From contig NC_030858.1 in NCBI RefSeq assembly GCF_000208745.1, positions 37,105,283-37,169,282 of the forward strand: a stretch of 64,000 nt of DNA, written 5' to 3'. The translations under genes were made by a program, and so were the position numbers. The notes below the pieces were generated by a model that made no database searches, was not told the DNA's origin, and worked only from the letters and a program-made list of their open reading frames with translations. Below, one piece after another: positions 24,592 through 39,009 of this stretch (positions are counted from its first letter, which is position 1; each line of letters begins with the position of its first letter). Source of the stretch: Theobroma cacao (lineage: Eukaryota > Streptophyta > Magnoliopsida > Malvales > Malvaceae).

Positions 24592-26424
24592 ATGACGAAG
24601 TGTTACCCGACTGTGAGCGAGGAATACAAGAAGGCCGTTGAGAAGGCCAAGCGCAAGCTCAGGGGTCTCATCGCCGAGAAGAACTGTGCCCCAATCATGC
24701 TCCGTTTAGCGTAAGCTCACTTTGTTCTTTTTTTCCTGTCGTCTGATGTAATTATTGGTTGTGAGATTTTGTGATGTTGATTGATCGGACGGTGATGGTG
24801 GGGGGAACAGATGGCACTCAGCTGGAACTTTCGATGTTAAGACCAGGACCGGAGGTCCATTCGGAACGATGAAGCAGCCTGCTGAGCTGGCACATGGTGC
24901 TAACAACGGTCTCGATATTTCTGTTAGGCTTCTCGAGCCGATCAAGGAGCAGTTCCCTAATCTCACTTACGCTGACTTCTACCAGGTACTCTACTTTTAA
25001 TCTGATATATATAGATATATATACATATATTCGCTTCAGCTTGGACTATTTTATGTTTGGTTTGATTTTGACTGGAATTTTATATCTTCGTGTTTTAATG
25101 ATTGGTAGCTTGCCGGTGTCGTCGCTGTCGAGATCACTGGTGGACCTGAAATTCCGTTCCACCCCGGAAGAGAGGTCAGTGATAATATCTGATTCCGCAA
25201 CATTTAGTTTTAACATTAATTGAATGTTGATGTGTACGTTCATGGATCTTGAATGAAAATTTAAGTTATATTATTAGAGTTAAAAGGAAATTCAGTGTCT
25301 AATATTTTGGTTTTGCAATTAGATTATCTATTGTTTTTTAATTTTGGGGAAAATAGTGAGGGACTTAGTTTTGGTGCTGAACTTTTAGATGATGTTCCTC
25401 TTTGTGAAATGGCTTTGAGCAACAAAACGTAAAGTGAATTTTATTGTGTCGAATTATCGGAAAACGAAATTTGTTGGTACTGTATTTACCTACAAGCTTC
25501 TTGTTATGAATGCAGGACAAGCCTCACCCACCACCTGAGGGCCGTCTTCCTGATGCTACCAAGGGTTAGTATACACTATTTGTCAAAGCTTGTTGACATG
25601 CCTTTGTTAGCTGAGTGATGGATTTTGATTTAATCTTTTGATAAATGTCTTGCAGGAGCTGATCACTTGAGGCAGGTCTTTACTGCTCAAATGGGTCTTA
25701 GCGACCAGGACATTGTTGCCCTTTCTGGTGGCCACACCCTGGTCTGTTCTAAAAATTTCAAATTCCCATGTTTTTGTGATGTTTGAAATGTTGTTTGCCT
25801 ATCGACTTAGAATGATATATATTTTCTTTGCCTTTTATGTAGGGAAGGTGCCACAAGGAGAGGTCTGGATTTGAGGGACCATGGACTACCAACCCCCTCA
25901 TCTTTGACAACTCTTACTTCAAGTGAGTTTCATTTTTTATGAATCATGTTATTCCTTCGTTACATGCAAATACAAGTCCATTGAGTTGCGTTGAGCAATC
26001 TGTCCTGAAGTTGATGCTAATTGGTTAATATTTTACAGGGAGCTCTTGGCTGGAGAGAAGGAAGACCTTTTGAAGTTGCCAACTGACGTAGTTCTCCTGT
26101 CTGACCCTGTTTTCCGTCCACTTGTTGATAAATATGCTGCTGTATGTAACTCTTTCCTTCATTCCAGTGTATCAGAATTTTGACATAATCCCCAACTGAG
26201 AAGTTCAATGTTGCTGATTCTGTTGATTTTTACTTATTTGCAGGATGAGGATGCCTTCTTTGCCGACTACACTGAAGCTCACCTGAAGCTCTCTGAGCTA
26301 GGGTAATCTTTGCATTAATTTCTTATTGAACTTCAATTATCCTGTACTTAATTTTACTCGGCTTCCTCCCTTTGTGAGATCACTTATGGTCTCTATTTTT
26401 CCTCGCAGATTTGCTGATGCATAA
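24592..26424 (+). CDS. APX1: Cytosolic L-ascorbate peroxidase
   Basis: Nine coding exons: 24592-24710, 24811-24985, 25109-25174, 25516-25564, 25656-25741, 25843-25922, 26039-26141, 26244-26302, 26409-26424. They total 753 nt, 250 aa, the usual length of cytosolic APX. The haem-peroxidase residues fall at the family positions: Arg38, Trp41 and distal His42 (LRLAWHSAG), proximal His163 (LSGGHTLG), Trp179 and Asp208, plus the ascorbate-binding Cys32 and Arg172. There is no transit peptide, signal or C-terminal membrane anchor (it ends GFADA), so the protein is cytosolic. It reduces H2O2 to water with ascorbate as electron donor in the ascorbate-glutathione cycle. A leader intron (about 24492-24579) precedes the ATG, as in Arabidopsis APX1. 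The exact orthologue number is not decidable; the APX1 symbol is by similarity to the cytosolic clade. Confidence 0.96.
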
Positions 26425-26649
26425 GCTTATGGTTGCAAAACGAGATGAAGCCAACAACGTTTGCTGCCTCACATGTACTGGGTTTTGTAAACTCTTAAAA
26501 AATAGTTACTTGGCAGCTGTTGGCTGAAGAATTTGGGTGGTTTTATGGTCTTATTTTGTTGAACATGTTGAATGGATTTTGGGGAGATTTCAGATGGTAC
26601 TAAGCTTTTCTAGATAAATAATATAATTTCTTCAAAATGCACATCCCCA

Positions 26650-29560
26650 TTCTGGTTATTTATCCTTGTTCTCAAGCTTGCTTTCATGGTGGATGATTTC
26701 ACAAATGATTGGTTAATACATAGCTGAAGATAAGCTATGTGTCATAGTGTTTTTCAGAGTTAACCACACACAAAGGGCAGTTTAGAATTTAGAGTTTGCT
26801 CCCTTCCCACTACCTAAGCTTAAGCAAGGGGGGCATTTGTGATGGGACTGCCTTATCAAAGTTATGATGGTGACTGCCATCCTTGCTACCAGCCAATTGG
26901 TATGGCCTCATGTTACAAAAGTTGATTGCCTTTTGGCTATATGATTGAGCAGTTGGAGTAGACAGACGGAGCTAGCAATCTCGGTAGATTTTTTCCCTAG
27001 GAAAACCAGAGCTGGGCCTACTGGGTATGTGGTGTCGGGGTCTAATATCCTTTCCTAAAAAAGGGTGAATTCAATGCCAATGGGCCTGGAAATAGTCCAG
27101 GACTGTATTTCCTGGATTGGCAAGTTTCCCTTCTAGGGTCATAAGCCAGATACGTGACCCATCATCCGCAGATTTTGGTCGGAGCCATTGTTCCACATAG
27201 GTCCAAGCCACTTGCTACGAAACAAAGTCAGTGAGGGTTTATCGACAAGGTTTAGTCAAACCAAGCTTCCTGATAAGAACCTCAAACCAAACAGTGAATT
27301 GAACAGCGTGTTGCATGAAAGTACACTACTAACGCAAATCTTAACACACTCGTTTTAGTTTTGACTAGTTAATTAATTTGCCAAAGACAGCACACTCCAA
27401 TCATGTTTTAATGCTAAAAACAGACTAGAAAGTCATAACCTTAAGCACCATAGTTAGTAATGGACAGTGAAAGTTCTTGGTTACTTTCTAGGTCATGGCT
27501 CGACCCTATTTATATATTTTGTGATTTTAATTTTTTACATGACAATTGTCATTTTTTCTCAATTAATTCCGTATAGATATTTTCTTTTTCAATTAACATC
27601 TTATGAATAAACTCTGGTTCTACAAGTAATAGGCTCTCAAGTGACATTTTGTGTAAACATTCTTTTTTTTTTTCCAATTAATATAATAAATAAGTTAATT
27701 TTATTTTGATGATTTTATTGAATAAAATTAATAGTTTAATCATTCACGAGAATAGAAATTATCGACAAGATACTAATGGAGAAAAAAAAATATACAAATT
27801 GCTAATTGAAAAAAAATTATAAAATATTATGTATGAAAAATTAAAATTATAAAAAAATATAAATGGAGTTTATCCGTTTATCTTTTATGATCCGGCAATT
27901 TAATTTTAAATCGAAAATTATCCTTTCCATGGAAGGTTAAAAGTTCAACACTTTAAAATCTTTTTTGTTTTCTTTGAATGGGTTTGGATTTGTCAAGTTC
28001 AGCATGACATAAGAGGAAGTTTTGGCACTTTGACCTTGGCTTTCTCTCACGGGGAATCCCTTTGAACCATTGCCCACGGAACTATGTTTTAATATTATCC
28101 CCCTTCACCTTTCCGCTTTCCTCTGTCCGCTGTTTGGCACATAAAGAAAGACCTTTCCTTGGCGTCATTATCGTCTGTTTGGGGCATTGTCACATTAAAA
28201 CGCGTCGACGGGAAAAAGTTTTCCACAAATGTCAACATGATCATGCACGTTGTGAAAAACTTTCAATGTGTAAATGGAAGGGACTTTGGTAAGGAATCGA
28301 AATGATAAAAAGGATGTTTGGGTTTACGTGTAGTTCGGGAATTGAATTGACAAGTTCTCCAATAATTGAAGCTTTGGCTTCCTTCAGTTCTTGTTGTCCT
28401 TAATTTCGATTGACTTAATCACGTTTACAAATGGTTGGATGTAATTCCCCTTCGTAAATCCTTTACGTGTCATATAATTGACCTTTCTCTTTTCGCTTTG
28501 GTCCAAAAAAAAATTAATTGTATTTTTTTATTCTTATAAGTTTCATTTTTCAAAATTTATAAATAATTCAGAGTTAAATGTAAAATAAAAAATTAAGACA
28601 TATGACTTAATTTGAAAATATTTTTTTAAAGTATAATTTAATGTACTTTTATAATTAATAATTATCACGTGAAATTGACGTAAATTTAATATAAAAAATA
28701 AAAATATCACGTGTTATATCATTATCATTCATTATGACATGTTAACATATCATATTCGTACAACGTGATATAAAATGAGAAGTTATGTTTTAACTAAAAT
28801 AATTAATCATGTAAGAGTTTATTTAATTTAAAATATATAAAAAAAAAACTTGATTGAACATAATCAAAAAATAAAAATTTATTTTAATTTTTTTGAATAA
28901 TTTAAGGATTCTTTTAAGTATTATTATGCTTTCCTTTTTTTATATATCTCAAAAGGAAATTTTTTTATACATTATATTTTATATTATAAATTTATTTTTC
29001 ATATTAAACAATGTAATAGTTATATTTTATAATTTTTTTCAAATTTTAATATAAAGTACATCAAAATCAAAACTTTTTATTTAATTTTCATTAAAATGAA
29101 AAGAATATTATTTTTTGTATTATATGATTTTTAAAAAATGTACATTAAAACATAATTACAAATAATAGCACCCGTAATGTAAGAATTATTTATTTATATT
29201 ATCCATCCAAATGCGGCCTAACTTTGACCTTTTGAAAAATATTACTCATGAATATTACAGTAATTAAAAAAGCTTTATTAAATGTGGCATATTACAAAAA
29301 ATATATTAAAAAAACCAATTATTTTATTTTTAATCCATAAAGCTGGCTAAAAGGGCAGTTAAGAGGGCGAATAAGACCGTTGACAGAACTCCATGAAATC
29401 TCAACCGTGGATTAGAGGCGGCCGCGATCTCAGCCCTCCATCAAACGCGTCCTCTGTTTCTCGCGCGTTTTCCTTCCTCCTTCCTCGAAGCTATGACGAA
29501 GCTCTCTCTTAAGCTCTCACTAAAACACCACAAGAATAATAATAATAATTTATTCTTCCT
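26650..29560. other. Intergenic between APX and the MAP kinase
   Basis: From 26800 to 27300 the sequence is near-balanced in GC and looks non-coding and repeat-like, with no open frame of note. From 27500 to 29350 it is extremely AT-rich. A stretch near 28510-28920 resembles, in inverse orientation, the AT-rich stretch at about 2930-3170. From 29360 on it becomes the MAP-kinase promoter. Confidence 0.5.
29224..29229 (+). promoter_or_regulatory. W-box (TTGACC) upstream of MPK3
   Basis: TTGACC matches the WRKY-binding W-box and lies about 450 bases before the start codon. A second TTGAC core is at 29380-29384. Six-base motifs are common by chance. The placement fits a pathogen- or stress-inducible MPK3 but proves nothing. 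Confidence 0.3.
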
Positions 29561-29574
29561 TTTTTTCCCCCCCC

Positions 29575-29587
29575 TATATATAAAAAA
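29575..29587 (+). promoter_or_regulatory. TATA box of MPK3
   Basis: TATATATAAAAAA follows a C-rich tract and lies about 30 bases upstream of a CT/CA-rich initiation region and about 95 bases before the ATG at 29680. Confidence 0.6.
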
Positions 29588-29679
29588 CCTTAGACTTCTC
29601 TTCGATTACTCAAAGAGAAAGCAAAAGGAAGAAAAAAAGGAGTCAAAAGGAGAACAGTGAACAAGTAAAAGGTAGCGAA

Positions 29680-31987
<2,308 letters not shown>

Positions 31988-31999
31988 TCAAATATACTT

Positions 32000-34185
32000 T
32001 TCCTGTTTGGTATCGATAGATACTTCTATCCTCTAAATGCCCCAGTTCAAGTAATGTTTGGCGAAAAAGTTTGCGGTGGCTGACAGATAGCGACCAGAAT
32101 ATGCTGGTGGGATGCGAACTGAGACATCCTATTTTTGCATCTGCAATTTCTTTGGGTTGGCTTTGCTGAGTTTGCACCCATGACTGCCCATTGATTTTAG
32201 TTTTCATGAGGCGAGTCCCTCGCAAGCTTCACAAGCCACAACACTTCGTAAATTTGTGTTGTCTCCACTTCTGATATGTGTTTATTTTTTATTTGTTTAA
32301 TCTCTTCTGACCGTATCAAATGCTTCTTTTTTTTTTTTGTGTGTTGTATTTTATTCTAGTGTAACCCACGCAAAACATCCTGTTGTAACAAATATCAGTA
32401 ATTCCGTTATTCTGTACAACATCGTCAATCAACTCGAGTATTGTATGTCAAAATTCATGTTGAGTCAAAGTTGATATACTGTTGAATGTCTTTGCCATAC
32501 AACCTCTTCTGTTGTTGCAACGACCAAGAACAAGAACAAGAATAGGAACAGAACAAGCCTGCCTTCTATTTCTTTTATTGGATATTGATAGTGCTGCCTG
32601 CTTACTTCGCTGTCACCTCACCATATTTTCACAGTATAGCATAGAGTCAGTATCTTGGTCGCTTTCACAAAGAATTCAAGCTCAATGATTAGATACATAT
32701 CAAATTTTGACAAACCCCTATCCTTATCCAGTCTCAATGAAATGAAGATATTCGAGCGGCTTAAGTTTATGAATTCGTTCACTAGGATCAAATAGCATAT
32801 TTTCAATGTTGTTTTCCAGGAATTACAAATGGTTTCAAGTCAGGATGTAAATGTTGGATGAATAGACTAGAAGAAGAAAGAGCATTTACTGAATTCCTAA
32901 CCGTGAGGGACTTGCTGAGTTCTGACAAAGAGTATCTTAGATCAAAGGAAGGCTGCTTCTATTCTGCTTTCTAAATGACAAGCATCTATCCTCGCCAAGA
33001 ATCTGGGTCTTTGAATCATTCAAGGATCACCCCTTTAGAGGGTGAAAGTATCTATTAGACTAGGGTCCTAGCTATGGGTGGCGGCTAATAGGCAATGTGA
33101 TACCTCATCTCACATCGGATGTGAATTATTAATAACTTGAGTTTAAATTTTTAAAAATTACGTAATTTAAGTTTGAAAAATTATTAAATTAATAATAATT
33201 AATTTAAAAATATTTTCATATTTTTCGGGACGACTTTATATTTTATTATCTGGATTTTCCTATTTCATTATCAAGCACAGCAACTGCCTTAATTTCTCTC
33301 TACCAAACATATAGTATTAAAATTTTCTTATATAATATATTTGGAAGTCCATAACTTTAGGTTATCAATAAAATGATTGATCTCATCAATTTTTTTTCAA
33401 AGCCAAGTTGCATTATTCTTTTGCAATACACACCTAGCCTAGGACAGCTGCTAAACTTAAAAATCTCTAAATTAGCAATAATTGTCAAGTCCCATAACAA
33501 TGGTCTTTATTCAAACTTTTATTACATAAATTGTCGCCACCTATGACTTCTTTGGATGATATGCTATTAAATTAAACTATACTTCGCACGAGATTTTCAA
33601 TTCAATTTTTTTTAATGTTTATTTCTCCTTCATGAAAGAATCTTAAGCATCTAATAGTCAATAACTTGAGATATTGAGCTTAAGTAACTTAGTAAAATTT
33701 AATATATGATATGTAGGTTCTTCAACCTTGCAGTCAGAGGTGGACGTACATGTAATATAATGGTATCATGTGACATCATTAATTTACTTAAGCGTACAAA
33801 ATTTTTACTCGTTATGTTACTTATGTTAGAGTTTTATGTAATTAATGATGTTAATGAATTCATTTTTTTGTAATTTTGTAGAGAGTAGAGTCAAAAACTT
33901 CAAATCAAAATAAATTTATCAAAAAATTATTTATATATTAATATTTAAATATTACGAAAAGGTAAAATAAATTTTCTTATTTTATAAAAAAAAAGACAAA
34001 AACCTAAACTTTTCTCTCTCAAAAAATTTAAGTCTTACTTTTGATATTCACAATCTTTTGATATCTTAATTACGTTTTTCACTCTCTCAAAACATATTTA
34101 TATTCTTTTAATTATTATTATTATTATTATTATTTTAATTATGACATCACTAATAAAATTTAGTGATCCATCCTGTTTGCCAAAT
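32000..34185. other. MPK3 3' flank and AT-rich spacer
   Basis: The region to about 32450 is probably MPK3 3' UTR. The rest has no supported gene; it contains one copy of a dispersed repeat (33095-33215) and an (ATT)n run near 34110-34135. Confidence 0.5.
33095..33215 (+). repeat. Dispersed AT-rich repeat, copy 1
   Basis: The segment begins with ACCTCATCTCACATCGGATG and runs through ATTATTAATAACTTGAG, then TTAAATTTTTAAAAATTACG and TAATTTAAGTTTGAAAAATT. The same succession appears reverse-complemented at about 41655-41825 with substitutions. This looks like two copies of one interspersed element, perhaps an LTR or MITE remnant. The leading CTCACATCGG resembles the plant snRNA upstream sequence element (RTCCCACATCG), but the match is imperfect. 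Confidence 0.5.
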
Positions 34186-34187
34186 TA

Positions 34188-34875
34188 GAAAAATTGAAGG
34201 AGATATTCAGATGGATCAATCGCAAAGCCATGGAGACTTTGTACAGTGCAACAAGTGGAAGATCTAAAAACTTTGATAAGAATCCTGCTAGCAGTTCAAT
34301 GGAGTATGACAGTTCTCCAAGCTTTAGCAATGGACCCTCACATTGCATCCAATTTCGAGATCCCAGCTGGATCTGTCATAGTCCTGGTACAAATGTCCAC
34401 ATCCATCTTTATTGCTCTGTCAGATCGGTCTCTCTGACCCCCGCATGAAAGAATCGGAAGAGGCCATGTGTTCAACATTGTGAGCATGGCCGAATCAGAA
34501 CTGGCGGATAGGCAAAGCGGCTCAAAATAGCCCATGATCACCACCGTCAGGAACAGCAGGATGCCGTGGTGCCTATGCTGGTCTTGTGGCTGTTCCCGCA
34601 ACTTGTTCTGGATGGCAATGGAGAAGGCATGCATCCATTGCCCCGGAAATGTTTCATCGTATTATCAGGAAATTCCCTGCCCCACTGAAAAGCACAGCGC
34701 AGCTGCCATGATGTCTATAATCATTGGAATCTCTTTCTATGTGAGCACAAATTCTGGTTGACCTGATCAGAAGTGTTAACAAAATGGTTACTTAATGACA
34801 TAAACAATGGAAGCCTGGACAATGTCTACTGGACCTTTGAGAAGAAAGTGGAAGGCAGTTCTCAGCTTTGATGAG
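34188..34875 (+). pseudogene. Decayed 3' fragment of an NPF2 transporter
   Basis: The sequence aligns with the last exon of the intact gene at 35416-38391, starting at the equivalent of LKTEGDIHSDGS and ending at the equivalent of the stop codon. It has lost an internal segment of about 50 bases (the PVWASTVFLATPIAIQ region) and carries several frameshifts and small deletions, so only short broken frames remain. Exons 1-3 are absent. It is the most degraded member of the tandem array and lies about 0.5 kb upstream of the intact copy, in the same orientation. It is not expected to give a functional protein. Confidence 0.85.
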
Positions 34876-35350
34876 TGATGGAATGATGAAATAATGTAAT
34901 GAAACAAGTTGCAACTTTCATTATTCTTTTCTAATTGCCTATGCAAGTCAAACTTATTGTCAGGAACATTTCAGCTACCATAAATTAAAAATAACAGATT
35001 GAAATACTAGCTCTTCTAACATCATTCACAGTTTCACACTTCTGGTTGGCTGGTTGCTTATATTACAACTAAATTCATGGAGAAAAGGCCCTTAAGTAAT
35101 TAACCAACATCTAATTCAAACAAAAGATTCTATGTTAATCTATTTCAAGCAAATCTTTTAGGTATTGCTGTCTCAGTCTTGCATTTGACATTACGTGACA
35201 CAAGCAAAAAGGTGGGTAATTATTGGGTTGTTAAGAAACTATTGTTTTTTGCTACTTGAAGAATTATATGTCAGATAACTAAGAGGAGGAAGACTAGCAA
35301 CAATATGTGGGGTAGATATAATAAGGTATAGTAGTACAAAAACAACTCTG
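34876..35350. other. Spacer and promoter region of the first intact NPF2 gene
   Basis: Non-coding sequence between the degraded NPF2 fragment and the next start codon. The last 60 bases include the probable TATA box. No other feature is visible. Confidence 0.5.
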
Positions 35351-35353
35351 GGT

Positions 35354-35360
35354 TATAAAA
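35354..35360 (+). promoter_or_regulatory. TATA box of the first intact NPF2 gene
   Basis: TATAAAA lies 62 bases before the start codon at 35416. The second intact gene has a similar GGCTATAAAT in its upstream region (about 42203-42212), which supports the assignment. Confidence 0.5.
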
Positions 35361-35415
35361 TCAGTGCTGCCTAACAAAAGTATCTCAATTTCAAACCAAG
35401 GCTAAAACGTCATCC

Positions 35416-38391
35416 ATGGAGTCGCAGCAGTCAGCTGGTAGCAACATGGATAATGGTTATGTCTCAGGTGACAACGAAGCACAGATGTTAAGTTCCGGCG
35501 CAAAGCGTGGTGGTTGGATTACCTTTTTCTTTGTTTCAGGTCTCTCTCTCTCTCTCTCTACACACTCGCACACGTGTTCACATGAGTAAAACTATGTTGT
35601 AATGATACGTTTGTGGTCATGTTTGTGATTCGCCAGCAACTCTGACGGGGTTGATGATAGCTGGTTGGGGATGGCTGACGAATCTGATCGTGTATTTGAT
35701 CGAGGAATTCAACGTTGAGAGCATTGACGCTACTCAGATAGCCAATGTGGTCAACGGCTCCATCAATATGATTCCGATCATTGGAGCAGTCCTTGCTGAC
35801 TCTTTCCTTGGCTCTTTCCATGTTGTTTCAATTTCTTCAGGTTTCTCTTTGCTGGTAATACACTTACACATGATTCTGAATATATTGCTCACTTCCATAG
35901 GAAATAATCTTTCCAACAGTGAAGGTTTAACTGGATCAAGAAACTTGATTGATTTTGAGCTTTTTCACCTTTCCAGGGAATGGTTCTTCTAACCTTAACA
36001 GCAACACTCAGCTCCTTGAGACCTCAACAATGTGAAACGGGATCAAGCTTTTGCCATGGTCCATCAAAACTTCAATCAGCCTCTTTATATGCGGGTATAA
36101 CCATGGCATCTATAGGCCTGGGGGTGGTACGGTTTACTCTAGCAACATTAGGAGCTAATCAGTTTGATAACCCTAAGGATCAAGGGATTTTCTTTAACTG
36201 GTTCTTCTTTACCTTTTACGCCGCCTGTGTTATAAGTTCTTTAGTCATCGTCTATGTTCAGGATAGTATTAGCTGGGGATTGGGATTTGGCCTCTGCGCT
36301 GCTGCTAATTTTATTGGTTTGATCATTTTTCTCCTGGGAAAGCGTTTCTACCGACATGACAAGCCACAAGGAAGCCCTTTTACGAGTCTAGCTCGTGTGA
36401 TTGTTGCTGCTGTACAAAAGAGGAACATCTTGCTTTCATCCGAAAGTAAGGATTATTACCATGAGCAAGATGGAACAAGTAAGACCGTGGCTACAACGCC
36501 TAAACGGAGCTTCAGGTATGAACTTACATGAACTTCATTGGATAATCATTACTGGTGATGCTTGCAGATATTTAAGATAGTTGCAGTCTGAATTAGTTCT
36601 GCCTGTCCAAGTCAAAAAAGTCACCTAGGAGGTTAAGAAATATAAGAATACTTCTGTCAGAAACCATACTCTTTGATTCTCTTTAATTAGATGCACCTAC
36701 CAGGTAAGTCAAAGGCACGCTTAGCTGCAATTCATGCTCTTCCATTAGGATTGCCTTTGGGCTTATCCCCCCACCCTAACTTTAGCCAACTGGGAGCATG
36801 TTTCTTTCCTTGCTCACCATGTCAGAGACAAAAAAATTTCACCATTGTGATACTTAATACTAATTCAGATGATAATCTAATAAAATAGTTGCGAACCCCA
36901 TATCTTTTTTTTTTTTTGAAGGGCATTGCAAGCATTTTATTGATAGAGCTGGCAAGGGGGTTGCCAGAAAAAAGCAGAGAGGGTATAGAAAGACCCTTCA
37001 GATGCTAATCCCCTGTTACAAAGAGACCAAATGGGTCACAACAATCAGCCACAAAAAACAACAAGTCCCCTGGGTCCTAAATGGCCACACAATTCAGCCA
37101 CAAAACACATGAAAAAAGCAAAAGGGCAGAAAAAATTCATGCCCACCTGAAAATGCAAATAATCCTCAAAATGAATATCCATCATCCATACAAAAAAGGA
37201 AAAGAGGGGATGAACTAGAAACCATCATAGATCATTGTCATCAAACCAGTGGCAAGCAAAGCATTAGAAAACTGCAGAGAATTTACCCAATCGCATAACA
37301 GCTGCTTTGGCCAGACCATCGGCAAAGTTGTTATCTTCTCTAAAAATATGCTTGAATAGAACCCCATATCTTGCTCCAGAAGAGTGAAGCCTTATTCAAG
37401 ACATTGATCCTGATACTTTAAAATTGCATTTTTATTCTCGGTGAAGAATCTGATAAATAACTTTGAATTTGAACGAAGAAAAACAAATTCATTGAACTAA
37501 TCAAACAAAGAAGATTTGTTTCTTTTGATGTAGGTTTTTAATTGATCAAGTCCCCTAATTTCATGTAGGTTCTTGAACCGTGCTGCACTGAAAACTGAAG
37601 GAGACATCCATTCAGATGGATCGATTGCGAAGTCATGGAGAATATGCACAGTCCAACAAGTGGAAGACCTGAAAACTCTAATCAGAATCTTCCCTGTATG
37701 GGCAAGCACAGTATTTTTAGCCACCCCTATCGCAATCCAGACCAACATGACAGTTCTTCAAGCTCTAGCAATGGACCGTCACCTTGGGCCCAATTTCAAG
37801 ATCCCAGCTGGATCCATCGTAGTCGTGGTCCTAATCTCCACAGCCATCTTCATTGCCTTGTTGGATCGGTTTCTGTTCCCCACCTGTCAGAAACTGACTG
37901 GCCGGTCCATAACCCCCCTGCAACGAATCGGAATAGGCCATGTGTTCAACATAATAAGCATGGCAATATCAGCCCTGGTGGAGTCAAGAAGGCTAAAGAT
38001 AGCCCATGATCACCACCTCCAGGAACAGCAGGGTGCCGTAGTGCCTATGCTGTCCCTGTGGCTGTTTCCACAACTAGTTATCGTTGGGATTGGAGAAGCA
38101 TTTCATTTTCCAGGAAACGTTTCATTGTACTATCAGGAATTCCCTGTCTCGATGAAAAGCACCGCAACTGCCATGATTTCTATCGTCGTTGGTATTGCTT
38201 TCTATGTGAGCACAGCTCTGGTTGATCTGATCAGGAATGTTACAAGATGGTTACCAGCTGACATAAACGATGGGAGGCTAGACAATTTGTATTGGACCTT
38301 TGTTGTGCTGGGGTTACTGAATTTTGGTTATTATTTGGTTTGTGCTAAGCTTTACAAATATCAAAATCCGGAAGAGGAAGTGGAAAGGTAG
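35416..38391 (+). CDS. NPF2: NRT1/PTR family 2 transporter (NAXT-like), intact copy 1
   Basis: Four exons: 35416-35539, 35637-35854, 35977-36515, 37569-38391. They total 1704 nt, 567 aa, normal for NPF. It is a major-facilitator protein with about 12 hydrophobic segments and a long central loop (KRFYRHDKPQGSPF to about GDIHSDGS). Landmarks from the NAXT/NPF2.7 clade are present: GWGWLTNLIVYLIEEFNV near the start, LTLTATL, FTLATLGANQFD, FFNWFFF, QVEDLKTLIRI, AFHFPGNVSLYYQEFP, AFYVSTALVDLI. The ExxE[R/K] motif, which in most NPF proteins sits in helix 1 and is tied to proton coupling, is missing. This is also how I remember Arabidopsis NPF2.7 (a plasma-membrane nitrate-efflux protein). Nitrate or another anion is the likely substrate, by family only. 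Intron 3 is long (1053 bp) because of a LINE insertion. The second intact gene lies 4 kb downstream. Confidence 0.92.
36893..37372 (-). mobile_element. 5'-truncated LINE in NPF2 intron 3, with target-site duplication
   Basis: The insert (about 36907-37358) is flanked by a perfect 14-bp direct repeat GAACCCCATATCTT (36893-36906 and 37359-37372). It reads on the minus strand. The first part encodes HIFREDNNFADGLAKAAV, the C-terminal end of the RNase H domain typical of plant L1-type ORF2, followed by a stop. A 3' UTR follows, with an AATAAA-like signal, then a poly(A) tail seen as a T-run on the plus strand next to the left duplication. The rest of the element is missing, as usual for target-primed reverse transcription. 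The paralogous site at 39350-39363 has no insertion. Confidence 0.92.
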
Positions 38392-38649
38392 TTCCCAGCT
38401 TTGATAACTGAAGGAGAAAAGAAACCAGCTTACTTTACTGTATATCTGCCTCTATACAATGAAATATATTTGCATGTATAGTTTAATTTTATCTATCGGT
38501 AACAAATTTATATACACTCTATCTTTCATATCTTTTTAATAAATAACACTAAGATTCAAAATTTAAATTTTTAATCTCGTCTTTTTTTTCTGTTAATTTT
38601 GTTTCTCCTACATTATGTTTTAATTTGAATTATTAGTATATATAGTACA

Positions 38650-39009
38650 CATAAAATCATAATATTTGCATTGCAGAGCGTAAACCGGTGGACTTCCTAT
38701 ACACGAGCGGCACGGGTACAAAGGAAGATAAATGTGGAGTTAAATTGACCTTCTTGTGGTGCTGATCTGGAAACAGGTTTTCACTGTTTGTGCAATTGCC
38801 AAGTCGCGAGGGCAGCGTGACTTACATCTAAATGGGGTTCTAAAGAGATATCAGAAAGTTTTCTCTCAATGGTGGACTGGTGTCAACTCAACAAGTTGGA
38901 AAGGAGGACTTAAGAGGAAATTATTTGTGTTATGTGGTCAATTTGGAAGAATCGGGATTCTTTGATTTTCAAGCAAGTAAGATTGGACCCGAGAGCTGTT
39001 ATAGACGTG
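38650..39009 (+). mobile_element. LINE-like fragment at the NPF2 duplication breakpoint
   Basis: The stretch between the 3' flank of the intact gene and the start of homology of the truncated copy encodes, near 38924-39000, MWSIWKNRDSLIF followed by KQVRLDPRAVID. This resembles the WSIWxxRNxxIF linker between the zf-RVT and RNase H domains of plant LINE ORF2. Upstream, WWTG and a Trp-Lys-Gly-Gly-Leu stretch occur in another frame, so the fragment has at least one frameshift. No poly(A) or target duplication is visible. Assignment rests on this short motif. Confidence 0.5.

Noticed and set aside
34160..34761. Several overlapping 60-98 codon frames on both strands near 34.2-34.8 kb
   Set aside because: All are pieces or shadows of one broken NPF2 exon 4 copy with deletions and frameshifts.
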